The notes below the pieces were generated by a model. It had not been told where the DNA came from. It did not search any database and saw nothing but the letters and a program-made list of their open reading frames with translations. Shown here in pieces: positions 37,487 through 47,703 of a stretch of 64,000 nucleotides of DNA (position 1 is the stretch's first letter; each line of letters starts with the position of its first letter). Origin of the DNA: an uncultured Clostridia bacterium (GTDB taxonomy: Bacteria > Bacillota > Clostridia > Oscillospirales > CAG-382); assembly GCA_944375955.1 (NCBI GenBank), contig CALWBE010000036.1, positions 1 to 64,000 on the forward strand, in the 5' to 3' direction. The position numbers were made by a program, and so were the translations under genes.

Positions 37487-37738
37487 ATGAAACGTTTGTT
37501 ATCAAAATTAAACAACATTGGCGATCTGCCTATACTTTTTACAAGGCGCTTTCTTCAGCTTATTTTTTTTACTGCCGCCGTACTTATACTATATTACATA
37601 ATTTTAGACAGCAAAGATTGTCTTGATCTCCGTGAAAGTTTGCGTATACGTATGTCTATTGAATATATTGCGTGTTCTTTGATGCTTTGTCCTGCTTTTG
37701 GGCTTCTTATGGATCTTATTATTAAAAAATACAAATAG
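37487..37738 (+). CDS. small two-helix membrane protein, unknown function
   Basis: I do not recognise this 83-residue protein. It has a basic amphipathic N-terminus (KRLLSKLNN). Two hydrophobic segments follow, at about 24-44 and 62-79, separated by a charged loop DSKDCLDLRESLRIRMS. It ends in IIKKYK. A CAGGAGCG site eight bases before the ATG argues that it is expressed. It is the only plus-strand gene between the minus-strand isomerase and holA. Confidence 0.6.
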   Translation: MKRLLSKLNNIGDLPILFTRRFLQLIFFTAAVLILYYIILDSKDCLDLRESLRIRMSIEYIACSLMLCPAFGLLMDLIIKKYK

Positions 37739-37758
37739 TTTTATAATTCTTTATAAAA

Positions 37759-38919
37759 TTATTTTTTATATCTTCCGCACAGCAAAAATATCATGTTCTC
37801 TATAAGCAGATATTTATTCACCGGAGATGTTTTCAGCTTTATATCATATTCGGCAACGATATGCACAAGTTTTTTGCACGGATTTTCTCCGTCTTCCGAA
37901 ATACCCCGGTCATATATTGATGACAGATATTTCAAATCATTTTTTACGGCAAAATCACGTATCCCGGTTTTTGCCGATATCTCTGCCGCTCCCATTCCGC
38001 GCCTTTTATAATAATCGACAGAATAAAGCTCGCTTATCTTATTGGAGATTGCTCCGAAAATATACGTTTCCGGCATTTTATCCGCTTCGAGACGGACTAA
38101 AGCTTTCATGGCGCGTGAATAATCCCCTTCCGCCACTCCTTTTGCTACTTCGTCAAGCCGCGCTTCGGTATTTTTTATACATATAAAATCAATATCCTCA
38201 TTATAAACCGCAGGCAGCTTTTTATATGCCGCATATGCGCACAGCTTTTCTATCTCGGATAAAAGCGTGCACATATCGTTTCCGACTGTTTCAATAAAAT
38301 AATCCACACTTTGAGCGTCTATAACGCATTTTCCCGCTTCAAAATGTTTTTTTACCCATCTTTTAAGCTGTGGACTCGAAGGCGCTTCCCGGCAAAATTC
38401 CACATCGAGAATTCCTTCGGTTTTAGACAAAATCTTTATGCTTTTTGAATATTCCGCTTCTTTTTTCGGATTGTTTGTATAATAAAATATTACGCATACG
38501 TCCGAACCTATTTTTCTGCAAAGATTTTCAAAGCTGTTTTTTTCTTTTTCCGTAAGCTTATATACCGGCGCTTCCTGCAATTTTATAACTCGTATAGCCT
38601 CACGCTTCTTGTCAGATAAAGCTGATCCGTCATCAAAAAAGCTTCCGCTGTAATCTACTGCCGGTGCGGCAGTCATTGCGTCAGCAAGTTTTTCATAGCT
38701 GAAATCCTCGCTGTTTATTACGGTTATATTTGAATCCGAATCTATTGCAGCTTTGCAAAGCTCGGAATAATAAAACCGCTTCATATACTCCTCTTCGCCT
38801 CGGAATATGTATATGCCCGAAGGCTTTTTTTCTTTTATGCGCGCTTTTATAACCCCAAGGTTTTCCGATTCTGCCGCAGTTTTCTTTTTTGAATAATATC
38901 CTGTGCCGTTATATGCCAT
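37759..38919 (-). CDS. holA: DNA polymerase III subunit delta (HolA)
   Basis: HolA opens the beta clamp within the clamp loader. The 386 residues show the typical IYIFRGEEEYMKRFYYSEL start near residue 35 and the GNDMCTLLSEIEKLCAYA helix in the middle. C-terminal helices end in LIENMIFLLCGRYKK. An N-terminal extension of about 30 residues (Lys/Ser-rich) precedes the conserved core. The ribosome site is weak. It lies 15 bases after the phosphoribosyltransferase gene. rpsT, a frequent neighbour of holA, is not seen. Confidence 0.9.
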   Translation of the reverse strand: MAYNGTGYYSKKKTAAESENLGVIKARIKEKKPSGIYIFRGEEEYMKRFYYSELCKAAIDSDSNITVINSEDFSYEKLADAMTAAPAVDYSGSFFDDGSALSDKKREAIRVIKLQEAPVYKLTEKEKNSFENLCRKIGSDVCVIFYYTNNPKKEAEYSKSIKILSKTEGILDVEFCREAPSSPQLKRWVKKHFEAGKCVIDAQSVDYFIETVGNDMCTLLSEIEKLCAYAAYKKLPAVYNEDIDFICIKNTEARLDEVAKGVAEGDYSRAMKALVRLEADKMPETYIFGAISNKISELYSVDYYKRRGMGAAEISAKTGIRDFAVKNDLKYLSSIYDRGISEDGENPCKKLVHIVAEYDIKLKTSPVNKYLLIENMIFLLCGRYKK

Positions 38920-38934
38920 AGCTATTCCGTTTTA

Positions 38935-39483
38935 TCAGTGAAAAAACAGCGGCAGCTTTTCAAGATAAACTATATCGTCTCTGTCGGCAGCTTCCCCTTC
39001 GGCAAGAATAGCCGCTCTGCCGCATATTATTCCGCCCGCGGTTTCTATAAGCTTTTCAAGCGCAGATAAAGATTCTCCCGTACTTATTACATCATCTACA
39101 AGAAGTATCCTTTTTCCTTTTATCATCGCCGCATCGTTTCCGTCAAGATAAAGCGTCTGATTCTTTTTTGTCGTTATAGAATGAACTTCTGCCGATATCG
39201 GATCGCACATATATACCTTTAAGCCCTTGCGCGCTACAAAATGCTTTTTCTCTCCAAGCTGACGCGCCATTTCATGTATAAGCGGTATGCCTTTTGCTTC
39301 CGCTGTGATCATATAATCATGCTCCGGTATCTTTTTTATAAGCTCTCTCGCGCATGCTTCGGTAAGCTCTACGTCTCCGAATATAACAAAACCGGCAATA
39401 TCAAGATTTTCATTTACCGCGCATATGGGAAGATCTCTTTCGAGTCCCGCTACTTTCAGTTTATAATATCGCCTTTCGCTCAT
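38935..39483 (-). CDS. adenine phosphoribosyltransferase-like protein
   Basis: A type I phosphoribosyltransferase of 182 residues. The PRPP-binding motif RILLVDDVISTGES lies near residue 125 and the MITAEAKGIPLIHEMA segment near residue 57, resembling Apt and PurR-type folds. Two further clues, ARKGLKVY and the flexible loop THKN-like SITTKKNQTLYLDG, fit purine salvage enzymes. The substrate base is not certain, and it may be a regulator. GGAGGG precedes the ATG. It lies in a run hinT - this gene - holA, downstream of alaS. Confidence 0.85.
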   Translation of the reverse strand: MSERRYYKLKVAGLERDLPICAVNENLDIAGFVIFGDVELTEACARELIKKIPEHDYMITAEAKGIPLIHEMARQLGEKKHFVARKGLKVYMCDPISAEVHSITTKKNQTLYLDGNDAAMIKGKRILLVDDVISTGESLSALEKLIETAGGIICGRAAILAEGEAADRDDIVYLEKLPLFFH

Positions 39484-39542
39484 TGCTGTAAAACCCTCCG
39501 TAATTTAACAGGTTTTTTATTTTTTATGAAAATCAATTATTT

Positions 39543-39881
39543 TCAACCCATATTTTCGGGCAGTGATTTTCCGCCGAGTATATGAAAATGCAAATGCTTT
39601 ACCGACTGCTTTGCGTCATCTCCGCAGTTTGTTATAACGCGGTATCCGTTTGTACAGCCGCATTTCTTCGCAATTTCAGGTATATTTTCAAAAATATGTG
39701 CGACAACTGCCGAATTCTGCGCCGTTATCCCGTCGCATGACGGTATATGTTCTTTAGGAATTACAAGCACATGTACCGGCGCCATCGGATTTATATCTTT
39801 AAAAGCTAATATTTTTTCATCTTCATATACCTTTGTTGAGGGAATCTCGCCTTTTATTATTTTACAGAAAATGCAGTCCAT
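39543..39881 (-). CDS. hinT: HIT-family nucleotide hydrolase (HinT-like)
   Basis: A histidine-triad protein of 112 residues that cleaves adenosine phosphoramidates and aminoacyl-AMP in the family. CIFCKIIKGEIPSTKVYED opens the sequence, HVLVIPKEH supplies the first His, and the triad HLHFHILGG lies near residue 100. AAAGGAC precedes the ATG. It follows alaS by 41 bases. The pairing with a tRNA synthetase is notable because HinT can remove aminoacyl-AMP, but a functional link is inference. Confidence 0.93.
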   Translation of the reverse strand: MDCIFCKIIKGEIPSTKVYEDEKILAFKDINPMAPVHVLVIPKEHIPSCDGITAQNSAVVAHIFENIPEIAKKCGCTNGYRVITNCGDDAKQSVKHLHFHILGGKSLPENMG

Positions 39882-39922
39882 TTTTTTCTGTCCTTTCTAA
39901 GTATATTATAAAAGTTTTTTAA

Positions 39923-42532
39923 TCAGAGCTTCGCTTTTACACTTTCAAGCGCTTCATCAAGCTTTTCGGCATTTTTTCCTCCGGCCTGTGCGCTGTCCGG
40001 TCTTCCGCCTCCGCCTCCGCCGACTATCTCTGCCGCGGATTTTACTATCTTTCCGGCATGCGCTCCGTTCTTTACCGCATTCTTTCCGCATACTGCTAAA
40101 AGTGTTATTTTTCCATCTGTTACAGCTCCGAGCACTGCTATTATATCTTCATCTGCGTCTTTTAATATATCTCCCGCTGCTCTAAGCTCTTCCCCTGTCA
40201 TTCCGTCAAGGCGCGCCGTTACTACGTTATAGTTTCCTATCTTCTCGGCTTTCTTTACAAGGTCTGCTGTTTTAGATTTCGCTATTTCAGATGAAAGCTC
40301 GTCTATCTTTCCTTTTAATTCCTTTATTTCTCCTGTATATGCCGCCGCTTTTTCCGCAATATCTGAAATATTCTGAGCTTTCAGCGTTTTCGCGGTTTCC
40401 TGCATTATATCAAGGTTCTCATATATATATGACATTACGCCGCTTCCGGTTATTCCTTCTATTCTGCGTACGCCGGCTGCTACCGAGCTTTCATACAATA
40501 TCTTGCAAAGCCCGGCTTTTGCCGTATTTGTCATATGTGTTCCGCCGCAAAGCTCTGTTGAAAAATCTCCCATTTTTACAACGCGCACCCTGCTTCCGTA
40601 TTTCTCACCGAAAAGTGCCATAGCTCCCATTTTTTTCGCGGTTTCAAAATCGGTTTCGATTGTCTCTATCTCAACGCCGGCAAGTATATATTTATTTACA
40701 AGCGCCTCTGTCTCTTTTATCTGCTCCTTTGTCATCGGCTCAAAATGTGAAAAGTCGAATCTGAATCTTTCAGCGTCAACATATGATCCTGCCTGTTCGA
40801 CATGATCTCCCAATATTTTTCTTAACGCCGCCTGAAGCAAATGTACCGCTGAATGGTTGCGCCTTATGCTTTCTCTCTTCTCCGCGTCTATCTTGGCATG
40901 AACTGTATCTCCGATTTTGGCTTTTCCTGAAATTACACGGCAGATATGCATATATTTTCCGTTTGATTTTTTTGTATCTATAACTTCAGCTTCAAAATCT
41001 TTTCCGGTAATTTTTCCTGTGTCGCCTACCTGGCCTCCGCCTTCTCCGTAAAAGACTGTTTTATCAAGCGCAATTACCGCTTCGCCGTCGGAAATTTCAT
41101 CTATTAAAAGTCCGTCGGATACAATCGCGGTTATTTTTGCGTCGGTCTCATTTTTATCATAACCTTCAAAAACAGTCGGAGCACATTTTTCAAAAAGATC
41201 TGCGTCGTCTTTGCTCCAGCCGCCTCCGGCTTTTCTGCTCTCACGGGCACGAACCTTCTGCTCGTTCATAAGAACTTTAAATTCTTCCTCATCTACGCTG
41301 AAGCCTTTTTCTCCTATGATCTCCTTTGTAAGATCGATAGGAAATCCGTATGTATCATACAGTTTAAAAGCGTCTTGTCCTGATATAACTTTTTTTCCCT
41401 CTGCCTGCATATCATCGATAATTTTTGACAGAAGTGAAAGTCCTGTGTCAATTGTAGAATCAAATCTTTCTTCTTCTATAGAAATAACCTTGCCTATATA
41501 ATCCTTCTTTACAGCAAGCTCGGGATATGCATTTTCATTCTGTGATATCACGACCTCTGAAAGGCGGGCAAGAAACGGTCCTTTTATTCCGAGAAGTCTG
41601 CCATGGCGTGCTGCTCTGCGCAAAATTCTTCTCAAGACATAACCGCGCCCTTCATTTGACGGCATTACTCCGTCGCATATCATAAATGTGGTCGAACGGA
41701 TATGGTCGGTTATTATGCGGATAGAAACGTCGTCATCGTAATTTTCTCCGTATTTTTTGCCTGAATATTCACATACGGTATCAAGTATCTTTCTTACCGT
41801 ATCTACTTCAAACAAGTTATCTACTCCCTGCATAACACAAGCGAGTCTTTCAAGTCCCATTCCGGTATCTATATTTTTTTGAACAAGCTCTGTATAATTG
41901 CCCTTTCCATCGTTATCATACTGTGAAAAGACATTGTTCCATACTTCCATATATCTGTCACAGTCACAGCCCGGTCTGCAGTCTTGCTTTCCGCAGCCGT
42001 ATTTTTCTCCGCGGTCGAAATATATCTCAGAACAAGGACCGCACGGACCGCTGCCATGCTCCCAGAAATTATCTTCCTTGCCGAGTTTTACTATACGTTC
42101 CTCCGGAACATACTTTTTCCATAAAGCATATGCCTCGTCGTCTTTTTCATATACTGAAGGCCAAAGTTTTTCTTCCGGTATCTCAAGCGTTTTTGTAAGA
42201 AATTCCCATGACCATTCTATAGCTTCGGTTTTAAAATAATCTCCGAATGAGAAATTTCCCAGCATTTCAAAATATGTGCCGTGACGCGCTGTTTTTCCTA
42301 CATTTTCAAGATCGGGCGTGCGGATGCATTTCTGACAGGTCGTCACACGTCTTCTCGGAGGTTCTTTTGTACCTTGAAAATACGGCTTCATAGGCGCCAT
42401 TCCCGAATTTATCAAAAGCAATGATTTATCATTTTGAGGTATCAGCGAAAAGCTGGGAAGTCTTAAATGTCCTTTGCTTTCAAAAAATGATAGATAGCTT
42501 TCCCTAAGTTCGTTTAATCCTGTCCATTTCAT
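39923..42532 (-). CDS. alaS: alanyl-tRNA synthetase
   Basis: AlaRS charges tRNA-Ala and edits Ser and Gly. The 869 residues have the class II core with RHGTYFEMLGNFSFGDYFK near residue 73. The editing domain has RNHSAVHLLQAALRKILG near residue 557 and CGGTHMTNT near 655. The C-Ala domain ends in a glycine-rich GGGGGGRPDSAQAGG. Two CxxxCxCxR-type cysteines near residue 180 (CRPGCDCDRY) may bind zinc. GGAG is about 15 bases before the ATG. No T-box is visible in the 79-base gap from gyrB. Confidence 0.97.
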   Translation of the reverse strand: MKWTGLNELRESYLSFFESKGHLRLPSFSLIPQNDKSLLLINSGMAPMKPYFQGTKEPPRRRVTTCQKCIRTPDLENVGKTARHGTYFEMLGNFSFGDYFKTEAIEWSWEFLTKTLEIPEEKLWPSVYEKDDEAYALWKKYVPEERIVKLGKEDNFWEHGSGPCGPCSEIYFDRGEKYGCGKQDCRPGCDCDRYMEVWNNVFSQYDNDGKGNYTELVQKNIDTGMGLERLACVMQGVDNLFEVDTVRKILDTVCEYSGKKYGENYDDDVSIRIITDHIRSTTFMICDGVMPSNEGRGYVLRRILRRAARHGRLLGIKGPFLARLSEVVISQNENAYPELAVKKDYIGKVISIEEERFDSTIDTGLSLLSKIIDDMQAEGKKVISGQDAFKLYDTYGFPIDLTKEIIGEKGFSVDEEEFKVLMNEQKVRARESRKAGGGWSKDDADLFEKCAPTVFEGYDKNETDAKITAIVSDGLLIDEISDGEAVIALDKTVFYGEGGGQVGDTGKITGKDFEAEVIDTKKSNGKYMHICRVISGKAKIGDTVHAKIDAEKRESIRRNHSAVHLLQAALRKILGDHVEQAGSYVDAERFRFDFSHFEPMTKEQIKETEALVNKYILAGVEIETIETDFETAKKMGAMALFGEKYGSRVRVVKMGDFSTELCGGTHMTNTAKAGLCKILYESSVAAGVRRIEGITGSGVMSYIYENLDIMQETAKTLKAQNISDIAEKAAAYTGEIKELKGKIDELSSEIAKSKTADLVKKAEKIGNYNVVTARLDGMTGEELRAAGDILKDADEDIIAVLGAVTDGKITLLAVCGKNAVKNGAHAGKIVKSAAEIVGGGGGGRPDSAQAGGKNAEKLDEALESVKAKL

Positions 42533-42611
42533 TTTCCAGTAAAATCTCCTTATTTACAATACGGTGAATTTTATCTTTTATTTTCTTTATATGCTTTAAA
42601 CAATTAACATA

Positions 42612-44702
<2,091 letters not shown>

Positions 44703-44736
44703 TTATTCCTTTCTGTTCAACATAAACTTTTTTAGT

Positions 44737-45015
44737 TTATTTATTTCTGCCGGCAAGAGATGATGACGACAGTGTAGTAAAATATATCGTATTTTTTTTT
44801 CGCGCCGGTTTTTCTTTTTTCAAGCCGTCTTCTTTTTCACTTGTTAAAACAAATGATTTCGGCAGATCATTGCCGCAGACTTTTACTATTCCTTTTTTTT
44901 CTGATTTCTTTAAAAAATCCCGCGTATCTTTTTCATGGGAAGATGTATCGAGATCAAAAATACCCACTATATTTTTTTTTCTTATCAGCTTATTCGCACC
45001 GATATTTATATACAT
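44737..45015 (-). CDS. remB: RemB/YaaB-type DUF370 DNA-binding protein
   Basis: A 92-residue member of the DUF370 group that in Bacillus contains RemA and the RemB-like YaaB. The start MYINIGANKLIRKKNIVGIF and the segment IFDLDTSSHEKDTRDFL fit this group. DLPKSFVLT follows. The C-terminus is extended by about 30 basic residues (KKEKPARKKN). It lies between recF and gyrB, exactly where yaaB lies in Bacillus. Any role in biofilm or osmotic gene control is family inference. CGGAGCG lies nine bases before the ATG. Confidence 0.9.
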   Translation of the reverse strand: MYINIGANKLIRKKNIVGIFDLDTSSHEKDTRDFLKKSEKKGIVKVCGNDLPKSFVLTSEKEDGLKKEKPARKKNTIYFTTLSSSSLAGRNK

Positions 45016-45030
45016 TTCATACGCTCCGAA

Positions 45031-46239
45031 TTATATTTCAGTATATTTTCCGTTTTCCGCCAATATTTTTTTTCTTATTTGAATACCGTCAAAATCATTT
45101 TTGTTGCAGCAGGTTATTATGACTTGTTTATTTGAAAATAAAGATAGTAGTTGTTTTTTTCTTTCATCATCGAGTTCTGAAAAAACATCGTCAAATAAAT
45201 AAACCGGATATTCTCCGCTGAGATCTTTTATTATTTCTCCTTCGGCAAGCTTTAATGACAAAACAGCGCTGCGCTGCTGTCCCTGAGAAGCGAATGTCCT
45301 TGCCGCAAATTCGGTAATTGCATCTGTTTTTTCTGACACATCGTCTTCATTTTCTTTTTTGCTAATTGCGGCAAATTCTGCGTCTTTATTTTTATTTCGT
45401 CCGATAAAAAATAAAATATCATCTTTATGCGGTCCGTATTTCGTTGCACCGTATTTTATTTCACTTTGTATATTTTCATTATAAAGTGAAAGATATCTTT
45501 TTTTGGTCTTTTCAGTATCTTTCGGATCTTCTTTTTCCGATGAAAGATAGTGTATAAATAATTTTTCATCTCTTCCGGATATAGCCGCGTAAAACGATGA
45601 AGCAGATTTTTCAAGATATTCTGAAAAATATGCCCTTTGCTTCGTTATTAAAGCAGCAGAACCTGCAAGGGCTTCCGAATATACCGAAAATAACGCCTCA
45701 TCAAAATAACCGCCGGTTTTTGCAGCACGAAGAAGCGCGTTTCTTTGAGAAAGTATTTTCATATATTCATTTAAGCATTTTATATATCCCGGTTTTATCT
45801 GGGATAAAGCCATATCCGCAAATCTTCTGCGTTCATCCGGAGAACCTTTTACCAAAGACATATGATCCGGAGTGAAAAATACCGCTCTGAATCTTCCTAT
45901 AAATTCAGAAATTTTTGTTATCGGAACATCTTCGCAGCTCATCTTCTTTTTTTCGGAACGTGAAAAAGAAAGAGACATTTTTTTCAAATTGTCAGAATCG
46001 TTTTCATAATCGCACAAATATTTTATTGAAATATGAGCGCAGTTTTCTCCGTGCATTATAAAATCGGTTTCTTTGTTTGTGCGAAAGCTTTTGCATATCG
46101 CAAAAAGGTATAATGCCTCAAGCACATTTGTTTTTCCTGCTCCGTTTTTTCCGAATAAAAGATTTACGCCGTCCGAAAAACTTATTTCAGCAGAATTTAT
46201 ATTGCGGTATTTTTCGGCATAAAGAGATTTAATACGCAT
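45031..46239 (-). CDS. recF: DNA replication/repair protein RecF
   Basis: RecF is an SMC-like ATPase that helps load RecA at gaps. The 402 residues contain Walker A FGKNGAGKTNVLEALYLFA near residue 34 and the signature FASQGQQRSAVLSLKLAE. Walker B is VYLFDDVFSELDD near the C-terminus. An insertion rich in Glu and Lys (about residues 295-320) makes it longer than the usual 360-370. It starts six bases after dnaN without an obvious ribosome site, so coupling to dnaN translation is likely. The S4-domain gene yaaA, usual between dnaN and recF, is absent. Confidence 0.95.
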   Translation of the reverse strand: MRIKSLYAEKYRNINSAEISFSDGVNLLFGKNGAGKTNVLEALYLFAICKSFRTNKETDFIMHGENCAHISIKYLCDYENDSDNLKKMSLSFSRSEKKKMSCEDVPITKISEFIGRFRAVFFTPDHMSLVKGSPDERRRFADMALSQIKPGYIKCLNEYMKILSQRNALLRAAKTGGYFDEALFSVYSEALAGSAALITKQRAYFSEYLEKSASSFYAAISGRDEKLFIHYLSSEKEDPKDTEKTKKRYLSLYNENIQSEIKYGATKYGPHKDDILFFIGRNKNKDAEFAAISKKENEDDVSEKTDAITEFAARTFASQGQQRSAVLSLKLAEGEIIKDLSGEYPVYLFDDVFSELDDERKKQLLSLFSNKQVIITCCNKNDFDGIQIRKKILAENGKYTEI

Positions 46240-46245
46240 TTTTTA

Positions 46246-47376
46246 TTATGAATTATTGAGCTGCACGGGAAGAATCATATATAGAAAACGATCGGGGTTT
46301 CCTTCTGATTTTTCATCCGGAGTTATTATCATCGGCCCTAAGCTGTGCGAAAGCGTAACCGTTATATATTCCTCATTTACTGCCTTTATGGCGTCAAGAA
46401 GTATTTTATGGTTGAATCCTATTTCAAGTTCACCGGGAATGATTTCTTCATATGAAAACTCGTCCTTGAATTTTCCGAGCATTGTAGCAACGCTTACGGT
46501 TACCGATGAATCGGCAAAACTTAATTTTATAGAACTTTTTATTCTTTCATCTATTATAAGCGCCGCTCTTTCTATACTGTCGATAAATCTTTCGGTATTT
46601 ATGCGGGCAGAAACCGTGCGCTGCGGCGGTATTTTCTTTCTGTAATCGAGAAATTCTCCGTCTAAAAGACGGGTTATAAAATAAACGTTGTCAAAAGTGA
46701 ATATTATATGTTTTCTCGCCATATTTACGGAAATAGGACTGTCGCTGTCTGAAATAAGTCTTAAAAGATCGTTTTGAGCTTTTCCGGGCATTATGAATCT
46801 AAGATCGAGATCGTCTCTTTCTGTAAGTCCTTCCTCGCTTCTCATTGAAACTCTGAATCCGTCAAGAGCTGTTATACGCATAGAATTTCCGTTTATTTCA
46901 AAAAGAGATCCGGTATATATCGGCTTTGAATCATCCTGTGATACGGCAAAAAGAGTTTTATTTATCATTGATCTTATTTTATTTTGCTGAAGCGTATAGC
47001 TCAAATCTCCTCTTACATCCGGAAGTCCGGGATAGTTTGAGGCGTCTTTTCCCGATATTTGGAAATCTGCTTCATCCGTAATTATTTTTATAATAAGATT
47101 TTCATCTGACTCTATAGTTACCGGTCCGTCGGGGAGCGAATGTATGATAGCTGCCGTTTTTTGTGCGTCAGCTACGATTTTTCCTTCTTTTTCTATGTCA
47201 GCTTCGAGCGTTGTGCGGATACCTTTTTCACGGTCATAAGAACACATTGTCAAAACTCCGCCGCCGGCTTCAAGATATATACCTTCAAGAAGAGGATCGG
47301 TATTCTTAGGAGCTACTCCTAAACATACAGGTGCTATTGATCTTTCAAGCATTTTTTTGTCAGCAGTAAATTTCAT
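46246..47376 (-). CDS. dnaN: DNA polymerase III beta clamp (DnaN)
   Basis: The sliding clamp that holds polymerase III on DNA. The 376 residues start MKFTADKKMLERSIAPV and show the three-domain clamp landmarks, ending in LGPMIITPDE and the RFLYMILPVQL hydrophobic end. I chose ATG 47376, with AAAGGAAGG nine bases upstream; an earlier ATG adds seven residues overlapping that site. It lies downstream of dnaA, with the probable origin in the 327-base gap. Confidence 0.97.
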   Translation of the reverse strand: MKFTADKKMLERSIAPVCLGVAPKNTDPLLEGIYLEAGGGVLTMCSYDREKGIRTTLEADIEKEGKIVADAQKTAAIIHSLPDGPVTIESDENLIIKIITDEADFQISGKDASNYPGLPDVRGDLSYTLQQNKIRSMINKTLFAVSQDDSKPIYTGSLFEINGNSMRITALDGFRVSMRSEEGLTERDDLDLRFIMPGKAQNDLLRLISDSDSPISVNMARKHIIFTFDNVYFITRLLDGEFLDYRKKIPPQRTVSARINTERFIDSIERAALIIDERIKSSIKLSFADSSVTVSVATMLGKFKDEFSYEEIIPGELEIGFNHKILLDAIKAVNEEYITVTLSHSLGPMIITPDEKSEGNPDRFLYMILPVQLNNS

Positions 47377-47423
47377 TTTTTGCAGCCTTCCTTTCATAAT
47401 TGAAGAGAAAATGTCTTTTTTTA

Positions 47424-47701
47424 TTTTGGAAAACTTATTGGAATTTTTTTTATTTTATAAATTTTTTTCTCTTGATTATTATATATATACATAAGGGTTA
47501 GGAGTAAAAGCAGTAGAGCTTTCGGATTTTCGGAAAACACGGACAAGCTTCCTTAAAATGGGAAAGACGGCATTTTTTTGATTCGGAAAAAGCCGCTTTA
47601 ATTTTAGGAAAACATGCGGAAAAAAACATTATTTTTCCACAAAGCATAAAAAAGAAAAATTTCGGGTTTTTCGGAAAACTTTTTTCGGGTTTTCGGAAAA
47701 T
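47424..47701 (-). repeat. seven TTTTCCGAAAA-like iterons in the dnaA-dnaN gap
   Basis: On the minus strand the core TTTTCC(G/T/A)(A/C)AA occurs at 47424-47434, 47527-47538, 47582-47592, 47602-47613, 47614-47627, 47668-47679 and 47690-47701. All copies share one orientation. The last two sit inside a 22-base direct repeat that also carries CCCGAAA. The final copy abuts the dnaA stop codon. Confidence 0.85.
47633..47641 (+). promoter_or_regulatory. DnaA-box-like site TTTTCCACA
   Basis: TTTTCCACA differs from the classical TTATCCACA at one position. It is the only near-consensus DnaA box I found in the dnaA-dnaN gap. Confidence 0.5.
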
Positions 47702-47703
47702 TT

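Larger units (their letters stand above)
47377..47703. other. probable replication origin (oriC) between dnaA and dnaN
   Basis: The 327-base gene-free region has the usual position of a Bacillota origin element. It contains an AT-only stretch with TATATATATA at 47478-47490 and a TTTTCCACA box at 47633-47641, one mismatch from TTATCCACA. It also contains seven TTTTCCGAAAA-like repeats. A purine-rich run TTAGGAGTAAAAGCAGTAG near 47499 resembles TAG/TAA trios. No open reading frame of significance is present. Origin activity is inferred from position and composition. Confidence 0.7.

Noticed and set aside
42533-42611. T-box leaders for alaS or leuS
   Set aside because: The gaps before alaS and before leuS lack the GGTGGNAC core and a following terminator stem.
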